This document shows, in pieces, positions 8,531 through 14,630 of a stretch of DNA of 16,439 bases. Location: assembly GCA_016195145.1 (NCBI GenBank), contig JACQAF010000279.1, forward strand, positions 1 through 16,439, given 5' to 3'. The notes beneath the pieces are model-generated. The model was not told where the DNA came from. It did not search any database and worked only from the letters and a program-made list of their open reading frames with translations. The stretch is from Rhodospirillales bacterium. Its GTDB lineage: Bacteria; Pseudomonadota; Alphaproteobacteria; CACIAM-22H2. The translations under genes and the position numbers were made by a program. Numbering within the stretch: the stretch's first letter is position 1; every line of letters begins with the position of its first letter.

Positions 8531-8550
8531 CCCAATTGGGGATAAGCCCC
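8531..8550 (-). repeat. Overlapping inverted repeats upstream of the dsbA-like gene
   Basis: CCCAATTGGG (8531-8540) is a perfect 10-bp palindrome. It overlaps a second inverted repeat, GGGG-ATAAG-CCCC (8538-8550). The two structures are mutually exclusive because they share the G run at 8538-8540. They lie in the 115-bp gap between dciA and the dsbA-like gene. They could be part of a regulatory leader or a protein site, but no known family motif is recognised. Confidence 0.35.
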
Positions 8551-8552
8551 CG

Positions 8553-8572
8553 TATCTATTTGTATCTATTTG
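8553..8572. repeat. Tandem 10-bp direct repeat
   Basis: The decamer TATCTATTTG occurs twice without a gap, at 8553-8562 and 8563-8572, followed by TTTCATCG. It is an A+T-rich island just after the dciA stop, in otherwise very GC-rich DNA. Ten base pairs is close to one helical turn, so a protein bound to each copy would sit on the same face. The role is unknown. Confidence 0.6.
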
Positions 8573-8581
8573 TTTCATCGA

Positions 8582-9058
8582 TCATTTATCCGATTTTTCC
8601 CGGCCCAGGACCAGCCGGCCGAGCCGGGTTAATGCCTGTTTGAGGTCGACATTATCCACATCGGCGACCGCCGCGTCGATGGCGGCAGCCTGCTGCGGGG
8701 TTGGCTGGGGCGGCGGAGTCGCGACCGGACGGCGGTCGACCGAGACCGGGGCTTGGAAGAGTTTGAGGCGGCCGACCGCCCGCCAGCCGAGAAAAGCGTT
8801 GATGCGTTCGACAATCTGCGGGGCGAGGTGCTGCACCTCCATCGCGACTCCGCCAGCGACGCGCAAGGTGAGCGTGCCGGCCGGATCGGCGGCGTCCTTG
8901 GGCGGGGCGGAGAATTTTTCCGGCAGCGTTGCGGCGGCGAGCTCGGGGCCGACGATCGCCGGCCATTCGCCGACCAGCGCCGCAAACACCGTGCCGCGCC
9001 GGGCCAGGGTCGCTCGGGTGATCTTCGGCAAGGTGGCGCCCAGCGCGCGTAGACTCAT
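8582..9058 (-). CDS. dciA: DUF721 / DciA-family protein (putative replicative helicase loader)
   Basis: This 158-residue protein belongs to the DUF721 family, whose members in many bacteria (DciA) load or assist the replicative helicase DnaB. The conserved N-terminal core is visible: the ALVGEWPAIVGPELAAATLPEKF region at 27-49, a beta segment TLTLRVAGGVAMEVQHLAPQIVERIN at about 62-87, and GWRAVGRLKL near 91-100. A Pro/Gln-rich linker (about 113-123) leads to a C-terminal Ala/Leu helix. Function is inferred from the family. The ATG has AAAGGA about ten bases upstream. It is divergent from mutY across 82 bp and lies upstream of dsbA-like and smc, a neighbourhood I recall as conserved in Alphaproteobacteria. 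Confidence 0.85.
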   Translation of the reverse strand: MSLRALGATLPKITRATLARRGTVFAALVGEWPAIVGPELAAATLPEKFSAPPKDAADPAGTLTLRVAGGVAMEVQHLAPQIVERINAFLGWRAVGRLKLFQAPVSVDRRPVATPPPQPTPQQAAAIDAAVADVDNVDLKQALTRLGRLVLGREKSDK

Positions 9059-9077
9059 CGCATGTCAATCCTTTGTT

Positions 9078-9093
9078 CGGAGCCTACACTCCG
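9078..9093. repeat. Inverted repeat in the dciA-mutY divergent gap
   Basis: CGGAG-CCTACA-CTCCG forms a 5-bp-arm inverted repeat in the 82-bp region that must hold both divergent promoters. No clear -35/-10 pair was found for either gene. The repeat may be an operator or chance; it matches no motif I can name. Confidence 0.25.
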
Positions 9094-9140
9094 TCGCCGG
9101 CCTGTGGTAGCGACTCGCAACGCAAATATCTGATCCATCG

Positions 9141-10283
9141 ATGCACGTCCCGACCGCCCGTCGCAATTCCTCGAACCTGCCGGCCGCATTGCTCGCCTGG
9201 TACGACCGTCACGCGCGGATATTGCCATGGCGCGCCCGGCCCGGCGCGCGGCCCGATCCGTATCGCGTCTGGCTCGCCGAAATCATGCTTCAGCAAACGA
9301 CGACGGCGACGGTCGGTCCTTATTTCCGGAAATTTCTCGATCGCTGGCCGACGGTCGCCGATCTGGCGGCGGCCGCGCAGCGCGATGTGCTCGCGGCATG
9401 GGCGGGGCTCGGCTATTACGCGCGGGCGCGCAATCTCCATAAATGCGCGCAGGTCGTGGCCCGCAATCTCGGCGGCCGGTTTCCCGACGACGAAGACACC
9501 CTGCGCGCGCTGCCCGGCATCGGGCCCTATACGGCGGCGGCGGTCGCGGCCATCGCCTTCGGGCGCCGCGCCGCGGCGGTCGATGGCAATGTCGAGCGGG
9601 TAATGTCGCGCCTCTACGCGATCGCGGAGCCGCTGCCGGGGGCGAAGACCGCGATCCGGCGCGCCGCAGCCGCCTTGGTTCCGGCGCAGCGGCCCGGCGA
9701 TTATGCGCAGGCGGCGATGGATCTGGGGGCGACGATCTGCACGCCGCGCAAGCCGCGTTGCGGCCTGTGCCCATGGGCAGGGGCGTGCGCCGCCCGCGCC
9801 CTGGGCGATCCCGAACGCTTTCCGTACAAGGCGCCGAAGGGCGACAAACCCGCGCGCCAGGGCGCCGCCTTCGTGCTGTTCGACGGGGTCGCGGTTTGGT
9901 TGCGCCGACGGCCGGAGAAGGGATTGCTCGGCGGGATGATGGCGCCGCCATCGACAGCGTGGCAGGCGGCGCCTGTGGCCGACGCCGTCGCGCGCCGCGC
10001 GGCACCGCCGGGGACTGGCTGGTGCAAGCTGCCAGGCGCGGTGCGCCACGGTTTCACCCATTTCGATCTCGAACTCGCGGTATGGATCGGCCGTCCCGGT
10101 CGGCGCAAGCCGGCCGACGGCGAATGGTGGCCGGTCGAGCGGCTTGGCGAGGCAGGATTGCCGACGCTGATGCGCAAGGTCGTCGCGCACGCGCTGGCGG
10201 CCGGGTATGCGCCGACCGGTGCGCCTCAGCCGCCGAGACAATCGGCGAGCGCGCGGGCGAGATTGCGTATCAGCGCAAAATAA
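9141..10283 (+). CDS. mutY: Adenine DNA glycosylase MutY
   Basis: This 380-residue base-excision repair enzyme removes adenine mispaired with 8-oxoguanine. The catalytic acid Glu47 lies in EIMLQQTT. The helix-hairpin-helix is LPGIGPYTA (124-132) and the catalytic Asp148 is in VDGNVERV. The [4Fe-4S] ligands Cys200-x6-Cys207-x2-Cys210-x5-Cys216 are perfectly spaced. The C-terminal NUDIX-like 8-oxoguanine reader runs from about 240, with KGLLGGMMAPPSTAW and the HGFTHF recognition loop (Phe305-Thr-His307). An in-frame stop at 9108 leaves ATG 9141 as the only ATG; no strong Shine-Dalgarno is seen. The last 20 or so residues are low-complexity and run 58 bp into the convergent znuA gene, so the C terminus is slightly long for the family. 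Confidence 0.96.
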   Translation: MHVPTARRNSSNLPAALLAWYDRHARILPWRARPGARPDPYRVWLAEIMLQQTTTATVGPYFRKFLDRWPTVADLAAAAQRDVLAAWAGLGYYARARNLHKCAQVVARNLGGRFPDDEDTLRALPGIGPYTAAAVAAIAFGRRAAAVDGNVERVMSRLYAIAEPLPGAKTAIRRAAAALVPAQRPGDYAQAAMDLGATICTPRKPRCGLCPWAGACAARALGDPERFPYKAPKGDKPARQGAAFVLFDGVAVWLRRRPEKGLLGGMMAPPSTAWQAAPVADAVARRAAPPGTGWCKLPGAVRHGFTHFDLELAVWIGRPGRRKPADGEWWPVERLGEAGLPTLMRKVVAHALAAGYAPTGAPQPPRQSASARARLRISAK

Positions 10284-11185
10284 GCGTCGGGACCGGGCGT
10301 CAAGCCGATCCCCTCGGGGTCGAGCGCGCCGGTTCTGGCGCCCGTGCCCTCGACGACCGTGGCGAGCAGGGCCGGGCGGAATTGCGGCTCGGCGAAGGCG
10401 CACACGGCCTTGGCGGCGACGATCCGCTCGCGCAGCGCGCGCAGGCGCTTGGCTCCCGGCTGGCGTTCCGGGCTTACGGTGACCGAGCCGAGTGCGGCCA
10501 GATCGTAGCGGCGCTCAAAATACTGATAGGCGTCGTGGAACACGATATAGGGCCGGTTTTTGACCGGGGCGAGGGTTGAGCGCATTTCGGCGTCGAGCGC
10601 GTCGAGCCGCGCGATTACGCTCGCAGCGTTCGCTTCGTAACGGGCGCGATTGGCCGGATCGGTCGCCGCCAGCGCGCCGACAACGACCCGGACAACGGCC
10701 TTGGCGTTTTCAGGATCGAGAAAGAAATGGCTGTCGACGGCCTCCGTTTTGGCGCCGGGGGCATGGCTGTGACCGTGCTCGTCGCGCTCCCACGCGCCGC
10801 CGCTGCGCACTGGCAGCAAGGCGATGCCCGGCGCGGCTGCCAGTTCGGCGATCCGCACCCGGCCAGCGAGCGTGCCGAGCGGCTTGGCGAGAAACGGCTC
10901 CATCGTCGCACCGACCCAGAAGACGACCGCCGCGCTTTCGAGGCTGCGCGCATCGGAAGGACGGAACGAATGAGTATGGGGCGACGCGCCGGGGCGGACG
11001 ATCAGTTCGGGCGCGCCGACGCCATCCATAACGCCGGCGACCAGCGAATGGATCGGCAGGATGCTGGCCACGACGCGCGGCGCGGCGCTGGCGGCCGCGG
11101 CGCTGGCGACAAGATATGTCGCCGCCAGCACGGCGATCCAGGCCGCACGGCGGCGGGGTTCGGTCGATGCGGAACGGGGGTTCAT
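10226..11185 (-). CDS. znuA: Zinc ABC transporter substrate-binding protein ZnuA
   Basis: This 319-residue periplasmic protein binds zinc and delivers it to ZnuB. A signal peptide runs to about 34 (RRRAAW, then a hydrophobic core ending ASA). Predicted ligands are His70 or His72 (GASPHTHSF), His153 (DSHFFLDP), His217 (VFHDAYQYF) and Asp289. Cys262 and Cys316 match the disulfide seen in ZnuA proteins. The mobile metal loop is short and has few histidines (DEHGHSH at 135-141). An upstream in-frame start runs into the operator; ATG 11185 has AAGGAA seven bases before it and directly precedes the signal peptide. It is divergent from zur-znuCB and presumably Zur-repressed. The 3' end overlaps mutY. 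Confidence 0.95.
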   Translation of the reverse strand: MNPRSASTEPRRRAAWIAVLAATYLVASAAAASAAPRVVASILPIHSLVAGVMDGVGAPELIVRPGASPHTHSFRPSDARSLESAAVVFWVGATMEPFLAKPLGTLAGRVRIAELAAAPGIALLPVRSGGAWERDEHGHSHAPGAKTEAVDSHFFLDPENAKAVVRVVVGALAATDPANRARYEANAASVIARLDALDAEMRSTLAPVKNRPYIVFHDAYQYFERRYDLAALGSVTVSPERQPGAKRLRALRERIVAAKAVCAFAEPQFRPALLATVVEGTGARTGALDPEGIGLTPGPDAYFALIRNLARALADCLGG

Positions 11186-11212
11186 TCGTGGGTTCCTTGA
11201 GGGAGCGTCGGG

Positions 11213-11227
11213 TGTTATACTATAACA
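11213..11227. promoter_or_regulatory. Zur box 1 (znuA-proximal)
   Basis: TGTTATA-C-TATAACA is a perfect 15-bp palindrome matching the alphaproteobacterial Zur operator, whose core is GTTATA-N-TATAAC. It lies 28 bp before the znuA start codon, between the divergent znuA and zur genes. The assignment rests on motif and context. Confidence 0.88.
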
Positions 11228-11232
11228 TATTC

Positions 11233-11247
11233 TGTTATAATATAACG
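11233..11247. promoter_or_regulatory. Zur box 2 (zur-proximal), overlapping a -10-like TATAAT
   Basis: TGTTATA-A-TATAACG keeps a perfect GTTATA-N-TATAAC core (11234-11246) with one mismatch at the outermost base. Its centre is exactly 20 bp from that of box 1. It contains TATAAT at 11236-11241, a consensus -10 pointing toward zur, so bound Zur would block RNA polymerase at zur-znuC-znuB. It ends 17 bp before the zur start codon. Confidence 0.86.
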
Positions 11248-11264
11248 CTTTTGGCGAGGAAAGC

Positions 11265-11771
11265 ATGGCCGCCCTGAAACGCCGCCGGACGCCGCCTTTT
11301 CCCGGGCGCGGGCACGATCACGCGCGTTGCGTCGACGTGGCGCTCGGCGAGGCGACGCGCCTGTGTGCGCGCGACGGTCAGCGATTGACGCCCTTGCGCC
11401 GGCGCGTCCTCGAACTGGTCTGGGGCAGCCATCAGCCCGTCGGCGCATACGCCATTCTCGACCGGCTCAAGCAGGACGGCCGCGCCGCCGCGCCGCCGAC
11501 CGTCTATCGCGCGCTCGATTTTCTGCTGGCGCGCGGCCTGATCCACCGTATCGCCTCGCTCAATGCCTTTGTCGGCTGCGCGCGGCCCGACGGGTCGCAC
11601 CCCGCGCAGTTCCTGATCTGCCGGCGCTGCGGCACGGCGGCGGAAATCGACGATCCGCGCCTCGCCGCCGCCATCGGCCGGTCGGCGACAGAAAGCGGCT
11701 TCGCGGTCGATGCGCCGATCGTCGAATTGCGCGGATTATGCGCCGGTTGCCGCCGGCCGGCTGCCGGGTGA
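11265..11771 (+). CDS. zur: Zinc uptake regulator Zur (Fur family)
   Basis: This 168-residue zinc-responsive repressor has an N-terminal winged helix at about 38-98, with recognition segment PPTVYRALDFLLARGLIHRI (77-96). Its C-terminal dimer domain carries the structural zinc site Cys119-x2-Cys122 and Cys159-x2-Cys162. His94, Cys105 and His112 are candidates for the sensing site. The N terminus is longer than usual and contains a basic stretch and GHDHARC. GAGGA lies five to six bases before the ATG. The two palindromes immediately upstream, and co-location with znuABC, favour Zur over Fur or PerR. Autoregulation is expected. The znuC start follows the stop by seven bases, so all three plus-strand genes form an operon. 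Confidence 0.95.
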   Translation: MAALKRRRTPPFPGRGHDHARCVDVALGEATRLCARDGQRLTPLRRRVLELVWGSHQPVGAYAILDRLKQDGRAAAPPTVYRALDFLLARGLIHRIASLNAFVGCARPDGSHPAQFLICRRCGTAAEIDDPRLAAAIGRSATESGFAVDAPIVELRGLCAGCRRPAAG

Positions 11772-11778
11772 TGTTCCG

Positions 11779-12604
<826 letters not shown>

Positions 12605-12612
<8 letters not shown>

Positions 12613-13396
12613 TTTTGTCTGGCGCGCGATGGTTGCCGGGGTCGGGCTGGCCGCGGTGACCGGGCCGCTCGGCTCGTTCGTCGTCTGGCGGCGGCTGGCT
12701 TTCTTCGGCGACGCGCTCGCCCATTCGGCCTTGCTGGGGGTCACGCTCGGTTTCGCACTCGGCATCAATCTCAATTTCGGCGTCGTTGCCGTCTGCGTCG
12801 CCTTCGCCCTCCTGCTGGCGCTGTTGCAGGGACGCGCGCGCCTCGCCAGCGACACGCTGCTCGGCATCTTCGCCCATTCCGCCCTGTCCTTCGGCTTGGT
12901 CGCGCTCGCCTTTCAGGAAGGATTGCGGGTCGACCTGATGTCCTACCTGTTTGGCGACATCCTAGCGGTGACGCCGCTCGACCTCGTCTGGATCTATGGT
13001 GGCGGTGCGGCGGTGCTGGCGGTTCTCGCCTGGCTGTGGCGGCCGCTGCTGTCGCTCGCCGTGCACGAGGAGCTGGCCCGCGTCGAGGGCGTGCCGGTCG
13101 ATCGTCTGCGTTTTGCCTTCGTCCTGCTGTTCGCCGTTGTCGTCGCCGCAGCGATGAAAATCGTCGGCGTGTTGCTGATTACCGCCCTGCTGATCATCCC
13201 GGCGGCGACGGCGCGGCGCTTCGCCCGCTCGCCCGAACAGATGGCGGTCCTCGCGGCGCTGATCGGCGGCTTCGCCGTCGTCGGGGGCGTTTATGCCTCG
13301 CTCTATTTCGACACGCCGTCGGGGCCCTCGACGGTGGTCGCGGCGGCGGTCATGTTCGCGCTGTCCAGTCTTTGGCCGCGCCGACGGATGGCCTAG
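12605..13396 (+). CDS. znuB: Zinc ABC transporter permease ZnuB
   Basis: This 263-residue ABC-3 family integral membrane protein has about seven or eight hydrophobic helices. Family signatures are visible: RRLAFFGDALAHSALLGV near 29-46, HEELARVEGVPVD at about 158-170 (the likely contact with ZnuC), and KIVGVLLITALLIIPAATAR at about 183-202. The open frame extends upstream within znuC, but that part is a shadow of the His-rich tail. ATG 12605 gives MDDFVWRAMVAGVGLAAVTG, the usual N terminus, and overlaps the znuC stop by 8 bp. It is the last gene of the Zur-controlled operon. Its final 47 bp overlap the 3' end of ctaA on the other strand. Confidence 0.95.
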
Positions 13397-14459
13397 CCGC
13401 GCCCCGTTCGCGGCGAAGTTCGTGGGCGGCGGCCAGCGCCAGCGTCAGCAACATGACCGCGCCGGCCTGGTGGGCGGCGGCTAGCGGCACCGGTACGACG
13501 AGCAGCAACGTCGAGATGCCGAGCGCCACCTGCAGGATCGCCATGCCGGCGACCGCGTCGACGAGGGCGCGGGCATAGCCGGCGGCGGCGCGTCGGGACG
13601 CGAACCAGAAGGCGAGGCTGGCCGCCAGCGTGCCGATGCCGAGCAGGCGGTGATTGAACTGCACCGCCGCGACATTTTCGAACAGGTTGCGCCACCATGG
13701 GACGAGGTCGCCGTATCCGGCCGGCACCAGCCGGCCATCCATCAGCGGAAAGCTGTTGTAGATCATCCCGGCATTGAGGCCGGCGACGAACCCGCCGGCG
13801 GCGATGGTCAGGAAGACGAGCCCGGCGAGGGCCAGCGCCCCGCCCGCAGGCCCGCGGGTCTGCGGTGGCGCGCCGGCACGCGGGCGCAGAAGGTCGAGCG
13901 CGATCCACAACATCGCCGCATAGATGATCAGGGCAAGGGCAAGATGCGCGGTCAGGCGATAGGGGCTGACGCTGATCCGGCCGGCGAGGCCGCTCTGCAC
14001 CATATACCAGCCGAGCGCGCCCTGCGCGCCGCCGAGGGCGAATACCCCGGCCAGACGCCACGCGAGCCGGCCGCGGATGCGGCCCGAAAACAGGAACCAC
14101 AGGAAGGGCAGCAGGAAAACCACCCCGATCAGCCGCCCCCACAGGCGATGCACGTATTCCCACCAGAATATGTACTGGAACGCGGCCAGCGACATGCCCT
14201 GGTTCCGCTGGCGGTACTGGTCGGTCTGCCGGTATTTGTCGAATTCCGCCTGCCAGGCGGCGTCGGAAAGCGGCGGGATCGCGCCGGCGACAGGCTGCCA
14301 TTCGGTGATCGACAATCCCGATTCGGTCAGGCGCGTGACGCCGCCGATCACCACCATGGCGAAGATCATCGCGCAGCAGACCAGCAGCCAGACGGCAACC
14401 AGGCGGGTCGGGGCGATTTGCGGCTCGCTTGACGATGGCACGATTCGAAGCCTACTCAT
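13350..14459 (-). CDS. ctaA: Heme A synthase (COX15/CtaA family)
   Basis: This 369-residue membrane enzyme oxidises the C8 methyl of heme O to make heme A for aa3-type oxidases. About eight membrane helices are present. The two pairs of heme-binding histidines are intact: His104 in EYVHRLWGR (with the conserved Glu101), His172 in LTAHLALAL, His270 in FNHRLLG and His330 in AAHQAGA. The signature GGVTRLTESGLSITEWQPV lies at 39-57. The periplasmic loop after helix 1 has no cysteine pair, so it resembles the mitochondrial/alphaproteobacterial COX15 type rather than Bacillus CtaA. A stop two codons upstream leaves ATG 14459 as the start, with no clear Shine-Dalgarno. It stands apart from oxidase genes here. 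Confidence 0.95.
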   Translation of the reverse strand: MSRLRIVPSSSEPQIAPTRLVAVWLLVCCAMIFAMVVIGGVTRLTESGLSITEWQPVAGAIPPLSDAAWQAEFDKYRQTDQYRQRNQGMSLAAFQYIFWWEYVHRLWGRLIGVVFLLPFLWFLFSGRIRGRLAWRLAGVFALGGAQGALGWYMVQSGLAGRISVSPYRLTAHLALALIIYAAMLWIALDLLRPRAGAPPQTRGPAGGALALAGLVFLTIAAGGFVAGLNAGMIYNSFPLMDGRLVPAGYGDLVPWWRNLFENVAAVQFNHRLLGIGTLAASLAFWFASRRAAAGYARALVDAVAGMAILQVALGISTLLLVVPVPLAAAHQAGAVMLLTLALAAAHELRRERGAARPSVGAAKDWTART

Positions 14460-14475
14460 TCGTTATTGGAGGTGC

Positions 14476-14493
14476 CGCCGGTCCGGCGTTTTT
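14476..14493 (+). terminator. Weak intrinsic-terminator-like hairpin plus T tract
   Basis: CGCCG-GTC... pairing with CGGCG gives a 5-bp GC stem (14476-14480 with 14484-14488, loop GTC), followed at once by TTTTT (14489-14493). It sits 17 bp upstream of the ctaA start, on the strand antisense to ctaA and pointing toward the oxidoreductase. It could stop plus-strand read-through from the zinc operon. The stem is short, so this may be chance. Confidence 0.3.
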
Positions 14494-14630
14494 CTCGTCG
14501 TCATTGGCAGTTATGCCAGAATAGCCGACGATAGGCGGATGGAAAGAGCTGTCATAGGCGGCGATGGGTCATCCGCCGTATTCTTCACTACTACCCGAAC
14601 CAGGGACCGCGCACGCCGGAAACGACGAGA

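Noticed and set aside
9084..10403. A 439-codon minus-strand open frame antisense to mutY
   Set aside because: The product is Arg-rich and low-complexity, while mutY on the other strand has a perfect Fe-S motif and catalytic residues.
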